DNA of 64,000 nt. Source: Planctomycetota bacterium. Lineage in GTDB: Bacteria; Planctomycetota; Phycisphaerae; Sedimentisphaerales; Anaerohalosphaeraceae. The translations under genes and the position numbers were made by a program. Each line of letters opens with the position of its first letter. Within the stretch, counting starts at the first letter, position 1. The DNA is taken from positions 1 to 64,000 of the forward strand of contig VRUI01000002.1 in assembly GCA_019456225.1 (NCBI GenBank). Direction: 5' to 3'. Under the pieces are notes generated by a model. The model ran no database searches and was not told the DNA's origin. It worked only from the letters and a program-made list of their open reading frames with translations. Shown piece after piece: positions 8,242 to 16,414 of this stretch.

Positions 8242-8465
8242 GTACCCGTTCACGGAGTTTTTTGACAGGATGACAGGATAAAAAATAGATTAAAAAATGT
8301 CGCTGGGTGTTTTGCGGGCACAGGCTTACAACTTATGGCAGGTTTGGGTGTTTTGCTTTTTTACAAAGGAGCAAAAAACAAGAAGAAGGGTCTTATAATC
8401 ATCCTGTTATCCTGTCAAAAACGAGAACTTAGAGTGATTAACAGGGAAAAACCGTGAACGGTTAC
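8242..8465. repeat. MITE-like element with nested inverted repeats
   Basis: The outer arms are 14 bp (8242-8255 and 8452-8465, core CCGTTCACGG/CCGTGAACGG, one mismatch). The inner arms are 21 bp (8259-8279 and 8401-8421) containing TTTTTGACAGGAT, one mismatch. The interior has no gene. The element ends 10 bp before the abiEi start codon, so it also holds the abiE promoter region. It could be a small mobile element, or AbiEi operators; in studied systems AbiEi represses its own promoter by binding inverted repeats. Confidence 0.65.
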
Positions 8466-8475
8466 GAATTTTAAA

Positions 8476-9114
8476 ATGAACAGATTAGTGCGAAAAATCA
8501 TTGAGTTCTCCCCTGCCGGGGTGCTTTCCGGGCAGGATTTGGCGACATTGCTGCCGGAAGGAGACAACAAGCGGCAGGCTCTTATCAAACGGGCTGTTGC
8601 CAGTGGTGATCTTACGCGTATTCGTAGAGGATTATACTGCCTACCTGAAATCTACCAAAAAACTCGACTTAATCCTCATTCTATTGCCCAGCACATATAC
8701 GGCCCATCCTACATCAGCCTTGAATCGGCCCTTCGATGGCATGATTGGATCCCGGAAGCGGTTTATTCTTACACTAGCGTCTCACTGAAAAACTCTAAAG
8801 ATTTTAATACGCCGGTTGGCTTGTTCAGCTACCAGCGAGTTCCGCAAAAAACATTTTACGCAGGCGTCAATCGCCAGGCTGATGACAATGGTTCTGTATT
8901 TTTAATCGCCTCTCCCCTGAAAGCGTTGGCCGATTATGTTTATGTTCACAAATGCGACTGGGCCGGAGTTGATCCGGTCGTCGATAGCCTTCGTGTTGAG
9001 ATGGAAGAATTGGAATGCTTGACCGGCGATCAATTCGATGTGCTTGCAAACAACTACAATAGTCAGCGGGTGCAGCGTTTTTGCAAAGGCTTGAGAAAGG
9101 ATCTGAAACTATGA
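8476..9114 (+). CDS. abiEi: AbiEi-type antitoxin / transcriptional regulator
   Basis: 212 aa. N-terminal winged-helix (about residues 1-60, with ALIKRAVASGDLTRIRRGLY typical of the DNA-binding end) followed by the AbiEi antitoxin domain (YISLESALRWHDWIPEAV, PLKALADYVY). In characterised type IV AbiE systems this protein represses the operon and counters AbiEii. Its last codons overlap the abiEii start by four bases. ATG start. The upstream DNA carries strong inverted repeats that could be its operator. The cassette sits between two degT tail copies. Confidence 0.88.
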   Translation: MNRLVRKIIEFSPAGVLSGQDLATLLPEGDNKRQALIKRAVASGDLTRIRRGLYCLPEIYQKTRLNPHSIAQHIYGPSYISLESALRWHDWIPEAVYSYTSVSLKNSKDFNTPVGLFSYQRVPQKTFYAGVNRQADDNGSVFLIASPLKALADYVYVHKCDWAGVDPVVDSLRVEMEELECLTGDQFDVLANNYNSQRVQRFCKGLRKDLKL

Positions 9115-9959
9115 GCATCAAAATGATTCAAGAGAGGCTGAACTCATACGGCTGTAAATCTGAAATCGAAGAAGAACAGGCCATTCGCGAAATTACACAG
9201 GAAGTTATGCTGGCAGCGTTAGGGCGGACAGACTTTTTTAAACATGCCGCTTTCCAGGGCGGTACTTGTCTGCGTATTTTTTATGGGTTGAACCGGTTCT
9301 CCGAAGATATGGATTTTATCCTTAAGAACCCTGATCCGAATTTTGATCTGGGGGCACATTTGCACGCACTAACCGACGAACTTACAGCTTATGGATATAA
9401 CATTGAAGTGACCGATCGCTCACGGACGGATGTTGCCGTACGAAAAGCATTTCTAAAAGACAATTCTATCGGCAAAGTACTGAAGCTGAACTATGGCAGT
9501 CAAACCGGCCCTCTTCGTAAAATTCGTATCAAATTCGAAGTCGATACAAATCCCCCTGCCGGCAGCGAGTTAGAAATTAAATATCATGACTTTCCATTTG
9601 TTTCTTCAGTTACTGTCCAGGACAAACCCAGTTTGTTCGCGGGTAAGGTTCATGCATTACTCTGCAGGAAATACATTAAAGGCAGGGACTGGTATGACTT
9701 GCTGTGGTATACAAGCCAGGGGATCGGGATCAACTTTCAATTCCTTACATCGGCGCTCAATCAACAGGGGCCGTGGCAGGGTCAGGGGGCTCAGGCGGAT
9801 TTGATCTGGTGTGTGGGTGAACTTAAAAACACGATAGTGTCTATGGACTGGAAGGCGACGGCATTGGATGTTCGAAGATTTGTCCGGACTACCGAACAGC
9901 CATCGCTTGATCTATGGAGTAAAGAACTCTTTCTTGCTCAACTCGAGAGGCTATGGTAG
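9111..9959 (+). CDS. abiEii: AbiEii/AbiGii-type nucleotidyltransferase toxin
   Basis: About 282 aa. DUF1814-type nucleotidyltransferase: the signature GGTCLRIFYGLNRFSEDMDF lies near residues 43-62 (GG/S then DxD-like E-D-M-D), with a later conserved K...RDWYDLLWY segment (about residues 188-203). Studied AbiEii proteins are NTP-transferring toxins linked to phage-induced abortive infection or bacteriostasis. The start at 9111 (ATGA overlapping the antitoxin stop) is preferred over an in-frame codon at 9081. Intact, with all visible motifs. Confidence 0.88.
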   Translation: MSIKMIQERLNSYGCKSEIEEEQAIREITQEVMLAALGRTDFFKHAAFQGGTCLRIFYGLNRFSEDMDFILKNPDPNFDLGAHLHALTDELTAYGYNIEVTDRSRTDVAVRKAFLKDNSIGKVLKLNYGSQTGPLRKIRIKFEVDTNPPAGSELEIKYHDFPFVSSVTVQDKPSLFAGKVHALLCRKYIKGRDWYDLLWYTSQGIGINFQFLTSALNQQGPWQGQGAQADLIWCVGELKNTIVSMDWKATALDVRRFVRTTEQPSLDLWSKELFLAQLERLW

Positions 9960-9963
9960 CAAT

Positions 9964-10134
9964 CTGGTGACAAGTAACAGGTGGGAAGGTTAAAGGTTGG
10001 AACTGCGTAGTAACAGGTTACAAGTGGAAACTGCGTGGTGACAGGTGAAAAGTGTGAATGTGAAAAGTGGGGACTGCGTGGTGATCCGCCTGCGGCGGAT
10101 TTCGCTATGCTCAACTTCGCTCAGAGGGGGAGGG
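9964..10134. repeat. Iterated GTGACAGGT / ACTGCGT(A/G)GT tract with TCCGCC hairpin
   Basis: Non-coding tract made of GTGACAAGT, AACAGGT, GTGAAAAGT-like words and three copies of G(G/A)ACTGCGT(A/G)GT. It ends in a hairpin ATCCGCC-TGC-GGCGGAT (10084-10100) followed by TTCGCTATGCTCAACTTCGC. The ACTGCGTAGT block also occurs at 3245. The hairpin with TTCGCT tail recurs at 31794 and inverted at 34843. Confidence 0.7.
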
Positions 10135-10510
10135 CTAGGTGGGTTGTGTGAATTTTGTTATGAAGTCTACTGTTTTTCTTGCGGTTTTTTCGGTTACTCG
10201 CATGTGTGTTGGCAGGTTGACTACCTGGTCGCATGCCTTTTCGGCGATGGGGCATTGGCCGGGGGTGTAATCGTAAGCTTGGAGCGGGGCCTCGGCTGCG
10301 TGGAGGGGGGATTCGAACCAGTCGCCGAGTTCAATGCCGGCAGAGGCGGCTTGTTCGAGGGCTTTTTTCTTTTCGGTTATTCTGACCGGGTACTTTACGA
10401 TGACCGGGTCCATAACAGATGAGTCGTACTTAAGTGCGGGCCAACCTTTTTCTTTCATGAGTTGATCGTAAAGAGCGGTTATCTTTCTTCTGTGCGCTCT
10501 TTGTAATGGA
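10135..10510 (-). pseudogene. DegT/DnrJ/EryC1 aminotransferase 3'-end fragment, copy B
   Basis: An open C-terminal piece of about 125 codons on the minus strand. Homology to the complete DegT protein (12196-13353) starts at AHRRKITALYDQL, right after the stop codon of the formyltransferase and in the same frame, and runs to the C-terminus (VVNLPTHMRVTEKTARKTV). It lacks the N-terminal two thirds with the PLP site. A start at 10458 would give 107 aa, but this is unlikely to be functional. It suggests a second degT gene once followed the formyltransferase gene. Confidence 0.85.
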
Positions 10511-10512
10511 AT

Positions 10513-11289
10513 CTACCATAGTTTATAACCGAAACTCTTGAAATCTTTGTAGGACTCCCTGGTTGGGAAGGAGAAATAGGAGCCTTCACCATGAGCGTAT
10601 TCGGCTTGGACCTGTCCTGAAGCAATGGTATCTACAGCATTAAGCAAAAGCTCGGCGCCTCTTATCTTTGTGAGGGTGAGCATTTGGTCCATAGTTGCCG
10701 CGGGTGGGATTTCGACTTCATAACTGACGATTATTTTGCCGGTATCTATACCTTTTTCGATATAGTGAATACTAATACCTAAAGTTTTATCACCATGGGC
10801 CATAGCCCAATATGTCGGGTAGAGTCCTTTGTATTTTGGTAGTTTTGCAGTGTGTATGTTTATACAGCCATGTTTAGGCAGATTAATCAAGTCTTCCTTG
10901 AAAATCTGTGATGGCGAAACAGAAGCTATCAAGTCAATATTAAGCTGACGGCAATGATCGAGAAATTCTTTTGAATTAAGATCATCGCAATACATATACG
11001 GCATGTCAAATTGCCGGCATACATTTTTTACGGAGAATTTTCTTCCTGTGAAATTCAGCCATGGAAAAGCATTGAATACTTTGGCTTTAAGCAGTCTTAA
11101 GACGTGCGTTAAGATCGGAACAAAACCAAAAGCTGCAAAGATTTTTTTCGCGATCTTGAATTTCCCGAGAGCAATCGGGTTCCTGGCGCATACAACTCCG
11201 ACGATTTCATGCTTTGAATTTTCCAGGACATGCGAGATGGCCGGCGGGATATAGAATTCATCTTCTTCGGTTATTACCAGCACTCTCAA
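10513..11289 (-). CDS. Formyltransferase family protein (methionyl-tRNA formyltransferase-like, likely sugar N-formyltransferase)
   Basis: 258 aa, with the N10-formyl-THF transferase core: NIHTAKLPKYKGLYPTYWA (catalytic Asn and His) near residues 140-160 and the catalytic Asp in GIDTGKII. It lacks the C-terminal tRNA-binding domain of Fmt, and it lies in a glycan locus three genes downstream of a DegT sugar aminotransferase. I infer formylation of an amino sugar. The start is TTG, supported by AAAGGA 7 bases upstream. It lies 4 bp after the deacetylase gene and is surely co-transcribed. Confidence 0.85.
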   Translation of the reverse strand: MRVLVITEEDEFYIPPAISHVLENSKHEIVGVVCARNPIALGKFKIAKKIFAAFGFVPILTHVLRLLKAKVFNAFPWLNFTGRKFSVKNVCRQFDMPYMYCDDLNSKEFLDHCRQLNIDLIASVSPSQIFKEDLINLPKHGCINIHTAKLPKYKGLYPTYWAMAHGDKTLGISIHYIEKGIDTGKIIVSYEVEIPPAATMDQMLTLTKIRGAELLLNAVDTIASGQVQAEYAHGEGSYFSFPTRESYKDFKSFGYKLW

Positions 11290-11293
11290 TGTA

Positions 11294-12154
11294 TTATCCT
11301 TTCAAATCCATCTCTGACAAAATATGTTTGAAGCTTTGGAATTTGTACTCTGTAAGCAATCGACGTAATTTTTCGGGGTTGGAAGCTCTTCCCATTTTTT
11401 GCTGCAGCCAGTAAAGAATTGTTGTCATGGATCGAGTTTTATGCTGTAGTTTTGTATCTTCAGGGTCGAGTTCATAAGGGTGAAAATAAAACACCCTGGT
11501 GTACTTGGCAGCAGATCTTTTTATTGCGCCCGATATTAGCCAATACGGCATAAGACGCAAGTAGCCGCCTCCTGCGATCGGCAGGTTCAGACCCGGAAAT
11601 CTTATTGTCGCAGGCGGAAACTCCCACATACCTTCAATGATTTCATTCGGATATGTTTTTGCGTCATGGATGCCATACAAACCCCGTTTGATCGGAAAGA
11701 TGCTTGAATCGTATTTCATTCCAAACTTCTTAAGCGAATCCAAAGCCCATAATGACTTTTTTGTGATCGACCAGTAAGGTGCCCTGTAGCCTAGTATATC
11801 TGTGGAGCCGGCGTTTGCCAGGTGATCGAGAGATATTTTGAGATCCTCTTCAAAACTGGCAGGCGTCATGTTATAAACCAACTGATGTGAGTAACCGTGA
11901 GTAGCAATCTCATGACCTCTTTTAGCAATTTCTTTAACCAGGTCAGGGTAATGTTCGGCAACGGTGCCAAGGACAAAGAATGTAGCAAAGTTGTTTGTTT
12001 CCGAAAGAAGGTCCAGAGTAACTAAGGTATTTTTTATGACACTCTCGTGGGGCTTTGAGCCATGAGGTACATCGCTGTCTTTGAAGATATCCAGAGAGGA
12101 ATTATACCAGTCTTCGACATCAATTGTCATTGCATTTGTTTGCGGTAAATCCAT
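11294..12154 (-). CDS. Polysaccharide deacetylase (NodB family, DUF3473-type)
   Basis: 286 aa. The NodB fold is marked by TIDVEDWY (catalytic/metal Asp near residue 12), the zinc motif HGYSH (about residues 86-90) and GYRAPYWS. The C-terminal part matches the DUF3473 extension found in exopolysaccharide-associated deacetylases (FYFHPYELDPE). No signal peptide, so it probably acts on a cytoplasmic or inner-leaflet lipid-linked intermediate. It sits between the DegT aminotransferase and formyltransferase genes in one apparent operon. Confidence 0.88.
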   Translation of the reverse strand: MDLPQTNAMTIDVEDWYNSSLDIFKDSDVPHGSKPHESVIKNTLVTLDLLSETNNFATFFVLGTVAEHYPDLVKEIAKRGHEIATHGYSHQLVYNMTPASFEEDLKISLDHLANAGSTDILGYRAPYWSITKKSLWALDSLKKFGMKYDSSIFPIKRGLYGIHDAKTYPNEIIEGMWEFPPATIRFPGLNLPIAGGGYLRLMPYWLISGAIKRSAAKYTRVFYFHPYELDPEDTKLQHKTRSMTTILYWLQQKMGRASNPEKLRRLLTEYKFQSFKHILSEMDLKG

Positions 12155-12195
12155 GATCGTAACTTATTCCTTAAAGTATTCAGAAAACCGCAAAA

Positions 12196-13353
12196 TCAGG
12201 CTTTATTGAATTGGGTTATAAAGTTAACAGTTCGCCTGACGGTTTTGGCATTTGCGCGAGGATGCAAAGGTAAATTGACAACTTCTCGTGCAGCCTTTTC
12301 GGCCTGGGGACACATTCCTGGTGTATATCCGTAATTAGCAAGATCAGTTTCTACCTGGTGAAGGGGGGAATCGAACCAGTTTCCTAATTCAATTCCCGCA
12401 TTTACGGCAGTTGCGAGGGCTTTATCCTTTTCTGCGATTCTTACAGGATAGCGAACCATTACGGGATCGGCAATCGATTCGTCATAAGTGCGGACGGGCC
12501 AGCCTTTCTCGCGGAGCAATTGATCATAAAGACTTGCCATTTTTTTGCGATGGGCAATATTCTGCTCTACTTTTTTCAGCTGCCTTAGGCCGACACCAGC
12601 CTGCAATGAACTCATTGACTTGACGAAATCGGGTTCGGCAGGAGCGGCGGCATATTCTTCACTTTTTGATGAACCGATCACAATGCCCTTTTTGGTAAGG
12701 TACCTGAAGAAGTTCTGGGCTAATGCGGTTGTCCTTGGATATATAAAAGTGCGATATACGGCAAGCTGAGCGGCTAGCATAGCGACCTCCTTGAAGGAAG
12801 GTTTTAGCATTTCCGAATCTTGCAATGACTGCATTTTTGCCGCGATGTCGTCATCAGAAGTAATAGCCATACCTCCGATACCGGTGGTGTAAAACTTATT
12901 CCATTGCGAGGAAAAGAATGCCGCTTTACCAAAAGTCCCTACGAGTTTGCCTTTGTATCTGGAGCCAAACGCCAGACAGCAATCTTCGATGACGGTGACA
13001 CCCTTACGGTTCGCTATCTCCAGTATCCTGTCCATATCGCATACGTAGCCGTAGGTGTGCTGAGCTATGATGACTTTTGTATTCGGGGTGATCTTTTCTT
13101 CCAAGAGATCGACATTCATGTTGAATGTATCCGGCTCGATATCAATAAAAACCGGTTTGGCCCCGAGATATCTGATCGGATTAACCTCCACTACACATGT
13201 ATATCCGGGCAGGATAACTTCGTCGCCATCGCCAACACCAAGAGCTTTCAGGATCGCATACAGAGCAACCCGACCTTTCCAGAAGGTAAAGCTATTATTG
13301 ATGTCAAAAAAAGCTGAAAGTTTCTGCCTGTATTTTTGCATGTTATCACTCAT
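12196..13353 (-). CDS. DegT/DnrJ/EryC1/StrS family sugar aminotransferase
   Basis: 385 aa, PLP-dependent. It shows the family's nucleotide-sugar aminotransferase features: GDEVILPGYTC, DIEPDTFNM, VIEDCCLAFGSRYKGK (cofactor Asp), and the Schiff-base lysine in SSQWNKFYTTGIGG. Expected to transaminate a keto nucleotide sugar. ATG at 13353 is preferred over a TTG two codons earlier. Two extra copies of only its C-terminal third occur at 7887-8122 and 10135-10510, closer to each other than to this gene. It neighbours a methyltransferase and a deacetylase. Confidence 0.92.
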   Translation of the reverse strand: MSDNMQKYRQKLSAFFDINNSFTFWKGRVALYAILKALGVGDGDEVILPGYTCVVEVNPIRYLGAKPVFIDIEPDTFNMNVDLLEEKITPNTKVIIAQHTYGYVCDMDRILEIANRKGVTVIEDCCLAFGSRYKGKLVGTFGKAAFFSSQWNKFYTTGIGGMAITSDDDIAAKMQSLQDSEMLKPSFKEVAMLAAQLAVYRTFIYPRTTALAQNFFRYLTKKGIVIGSSKSEEYAAAPAEPDFVKSMSSLQAGVGLRQLKKVEQNIAHRKKMASLYDQLLREKGWPVRTYDESIADPVMVRYPVRIAEKDKALATAVNAGIELGNWFDSPLHQVETDLANYGYTPGMCPQAEKAAREVVNLPLHPRANAKTVRRTVNFITQFNKA

Positions 13354-13364
13354 AGTCAATCTCG

Positions 13365-14060
13365 CTAAAGAGGTTTCTGAAACATCGTAAGTCGATGGGT
13401 TCTAAGCAGGGGTATTGTACCAAGAACAGAACACAATGCCAAAGAATATTTTGCAAGTCTGCGAGACAAGGGAGGCAGTAGAGTCACTTTCTTTGAACGG
13501 CAGGTGCAGTTTTGGAAATAGCTTTTAAGTTCATTTAGTGTTACTGCTTTGACGTCTGGGTTGTAAGGGTTGTTTACAAAAAAGTCGTAGACTAAGGCCC
13601 ATCCCCCAGGGCGTAACATATCTATCGCCTGGTGACAAATGCTTTTTCTGATATTGTTGTCCAGCACGCTGCTTAAGCAGGTAAAGGTAGTGACGAGATC
13701 AAAAGAATTCTTTTCAAAAGGTATGTCTTCAGCAGAACAGCAGGCGAAATTCATTGACGGTAATGCGAGTTTAGCTTCTTCGATTTTGCCATCAAGAATA
13801 TCAACGCCGTAGCAGTTTTCCATTTTTAGACCATACTTAAGGAATGGCTTAAGAGTTCCTCCGCTTCCACAACCGATGTCAAGTATGCGTTTATCACCAA
13901 GGTCACCGAGAGCATCTTCAAGCATTGAAAGCATTACCCTTTCGCGCCATTGCATCTCATGAAGGGTTCCTTTCTGATACAAAGGGTAGCGGTTTGACCA
14001 ACCCTTTTTCTTTCGGGCATCGTATGCTTTTTTTACGCGATCACTTTCATTTGAAGTCAT
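13365..14060 (-). CDS. Class I SAM-dependent methyltransferase
   Basis: 231 aa. SAM-binding motif I is ILDIGCGSGG (about residues 61-70), followed by GVDILDGKI, a motif around CCSAEDIPF, and PGGWALVYDFF. It lies 11 bp before the DegT gene and follows a GT2 gene closely, so it belongs to the glycan operon. Likely methylates a sugar or lipid-linked intermediate; the acceptor is unknown. Confidence 0.87.
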   Translation of the reverse strand: MTSNESDRVKKAYDARKKKGWSNRYPLYQKGTLHEMQWRERVMLSMLEDALGDLGDKRILDIGCGSGGTLKPFLKYGLKMENCYGVDILDGKIEEAKLALPSMNFACCSAEDIPFEKNSFDLVTTFTCLSSVLDNNIRKSICHQAIDMLRPGGWALVYDFFVNNPYNPDVKAVTLNELKSYFQNCTCRSKKVTLLPPLSRRLAKYSLALCSVLGTIPLLRTHRLTMFQKPL

Positions 14061-14079
14061 TTGGAGACCTATTGAAAAA

Positions 14080-15120
14080 TTATCTTGACAGTTTCATATC
14101 AGCCGGTTTCGTCAGCCCTTTGCCTCGAAGAAGTACGAATCTTACAAATCCCCACATCGAACCAATACCGTAACCAAAGTGTAAAATTGCAAACACCAGC
14201 GGTGCAAGTAAGGCGTGCTTTAGAGTTGTCCGGTTGGCGACGTGTTTGGCTCCGTAAGCCAGGCCGAGTGAATATAAAACGAGTTCGGCGGCAAGGAGAT
14301 ACCAGAAAATTGGATGTGCCAATCCCAACAGTGCCAACGTAAAAACTGACATGACAAAACCTAGAGGTATTACTTGCCTTAAAGTTGCTGGCTTGCCGTG
14401 TTTTTGTATTGTTCTGGTTCGCCAGAAACCGTATTGGAAGTACTGCCGCCAGAGTTTCTTTAACGAACTTCTTGAGAAATATGTGCTGCGAATGTCACTG
14501 GATATCCAGATTTTGCCGCCTGCGAGGTTTATGCGCATATTGAACTCGTCGTCCTGATTCCTTACAAGCTGCTCGTCAAAAAAGCCGATCTTATCAAGTA
14601 CCCATTTATGATGTGCTCCATAAGGAACTGTATCGGTGAAGCCGTCGTAGTTTCCGAGGCGATGGCTTGCTCCTCCTACGCCAACGGGTGATTGAGTGGC
14701 TGCGGCGATGGTCTGTCCGACATATCCATCTGATTCGGTTATCCAGTAACCACCGGCGACCCAGGCTTCGGGATGGTCCAGGAGAGTGTTTACGGATTTT
14801 GATATAAAGTCTTTTGGTATCTCAGCGTGGCCGTCTATTCGTATGAAGACATCTCCGGCTATCTGACTGAGAGCCATATTCAAACCTGTTGAAACTATTT
14901 TGCCCTTGTTTTCGAGGAGTTTGACCCTGGGGTCTTTTTCTGATATCGCATTGACTACGTCTTGAGTACCATCGTCACTGCATCCGTCAGCCACGAGAAT
15001 CTCGAGTTTGTCGGCTGGGTAGTCATTATCAAGTATGCCTTGAATCGCCTTACCGATGAAATCGACTTCGTTTCGAATTGGCATTACAATACTTACTAAA
15101 GGAAGTTCCTTTTCGTTCAT
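14080..15120 (-). CDS. Glycosyltransferase family 2, ExoA-like, with C-terminal membrane segments
   Basis: 346 aa. GT-A core with VSIVMPIRNEVDFIG, DGCSDDGT and the DxD-equivalent IDGHAEIP, similar to succinoglycan glucosyltransferase ExoA. The C-terminal third has three to four hydrophobic helices anchoring it in the inner membrane. The ATG at 15120 is chosen because AGAAAGGA precedes it at 5 bases; an upstream in-frame ATG (15147) lies further inside the preceding gene. It overlaps the end of the upstream GT4 gene slightly or abuts it. Confidence 0.9.
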   Translation of the reverse strand: MNEKELPLVSIVMPIRNEVDFIGKAIQGILDNDYPADKLEILVADGCSDDGTQDVVNAISEKDPRVKLLENKGKIVSTGLNMALSQIAGDVFIRIDGHAEIPKDFISKSVNTLLDHPEAWVAGGYWITESDGYVGQTIAAATQSPVGVGGASHRLGNYDGFTDTVPYGAHHKWVLDKIGFFDEQLVRNQDDEFNMRINLAGGKIWISSDIRSTYFSRSSLKKLWRQYFQYGFWRTRTIQKHGKPATLRQVIPLGFVMSVFTLALLGLAHPIFWYLLAAELVLYSLGLAYGAKHVANRTTLKHALLAPLVFAILHFGYGIGSMWGFVRFVLLRGKGLTKPADMKLSR

Positions 15121-15130
15121 ACAATCCTTT

Positions 15131-16339
15131 CTATAAATCAGTTTCAACAGATTTCTCTAAAACCTTGAGAACTTTTGATGAAAGCAGATCTCTGTTAAAT
15201 TCTTTTTCGGCAAGGAGTCTTGCATTTTCGCCGATGGTTTCGAGCAGTTGCGTGTTTGAATTCAAGTAAATAATTTTTTCGGTAAACTCTGCTATGTCGA
15301 ATTGTTTGCAGCCAAATCCAGCTTTGACATTTTCAATGGCATCACGCTGCCAACCTGAATAGTTTAAGAGTACAGGCTTGCCTGCGCTTAATGAATCGAA
15401 GAACTTATTGGCTGAATTATGTTCAAGTATAGGATAGTCTGCAAAGACTACAGTTGAAACATCGCAGGCACCAATATATTCGGGCAAGACTGTTTTCGAA
15501 ATCGATCCGAGGAATTCGATATTTTTCAAACCAAGCTTGCTTACTTTATCAATAAGAGGCTGTCGTGTTGCTCCATCACCTATGATAACGAAGTGGATAT
15601 CTGTATTGTCTTTTAATTTATCGGCGGCATCAACAAGAAATTCCAGGCCATTGGCTTTTCCCATTGCGCCGAAGTGGGTCAGGACAAATTTATTTCCCCA
15701 GCCATGCTGTTTGCGAATATCGCTGCCGTCTATATCCGGACGAAATACTTCTGTGTCGGAACTGTTGGGAACTGTTTCAATGAGTTTGTTTTCGCCAATA
15801 ACTTCTCTTACACCGGCAGACATTCCGGGAGAAAGACCGATTATAGCAGATGCACTTTTGTAAATTCGTTTTTCCAGCCACAGCAGCAACTTAATCAAAA
15901 GCGGATTCTTTATGACCCCAAGCTCGATGGGAATCTCGGGCCACTGGTCGCGTACTTCAAAGACGAAAGGTTTTCGCTTAAAGAGTTTTAAAAGCATGGC
16001 AGGGATGCCAATTGTCAGCGGTGTGCTTGTGGCGTAAATCACATCGACATTTTTAACTCGAAGCCCGGCAAAAAAGCTAAAAACTACAAACCCGAAAAAT
16101 GACATTACGCGTCGGATGAAAGACTGTTTGTTGCTGTATCTTGTCCCGACGATGCGGACTTCTATGCCGTCGACAATTTGAGGTTTTCTTGAAAACTCCA
16201 ACCCTCCGATATCATAATGGCCAGTTATAATGGTCACCTTGTGGCCTGCTTTAACCCAACGTCTGGCAAACTCATATGAACGAGTACCAGTGCTGCCGGA
16301 TGGAATCGCAAAATGCTGATGCAGATACAGTATATGCAT
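15131..16339 (-). CDS. Glycosyltransferase family 4 (WbuB-like)
   Basis: 402 aa, GT-B fold. The N-terminus HILYLHQHFAIPSGSTGTRS resembles WbuB-type fucosamine transferases. The C-terminal domain contains LTHFGAMGKANGLEFLVDAA, FVIIGDG and the donor-site E in YPILEHNSANKFFDSLSAGKP. Cytoplasmic or membrane-associated, it adds one sugar to the lipid-linked repeat. It is in the same operon as the downstream GT2. Donor and acceptor are not readable. Confidence 0.9.
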   Translation of the reverse strand: MHILYLHQHFAIPSGSTGTRSYEFARRWVKAGHKVTIITGHYDIGGLEFSRKPQIVDGIEVRIVGTRYSNKQSFIRRVMSFFGFVVFSFFAGLRVKNVDVIYATSTPLTIGIPAMLLKLFKRKPFVFEVRDQWPEIPIELGVIKNPLLIKLLLWLEKRIYKSASAIIGLSPGMSAGVREVIGENKLIETVPNSSDTEVFRPDIDGSDIRKQHGWGNKFVLTHFGAMGKANGLEFLVDAADKLKDNTDIHFVIIGDGATRQPLIDKVSKLGLKNIEFLGSISKTVLPEYIGACDVSTVVFADYPILEHNSANKFFDSLSAGKPVLLNYSGWQRDAIENVKAGFGCKQFDIAEFTEKIIYLNSNTQLLETIGENARLLAEKEFNRDLLSSKVLKVLEKSVETDL

Positions 16340-16414
16340 ATGTTTTCAATCTTATTGGAAATAATTTTGGTTATTATAGCGACCGGTTATTTCTGTTGCT
16401 TCTTGCGTTTTGAA

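Noticed and set aside
10045-10422. 125-codon plus-strand frame
   Set aside because: It is the antisense of DegT fragment copy B and runs through the iterated GTGACAGGT tract.
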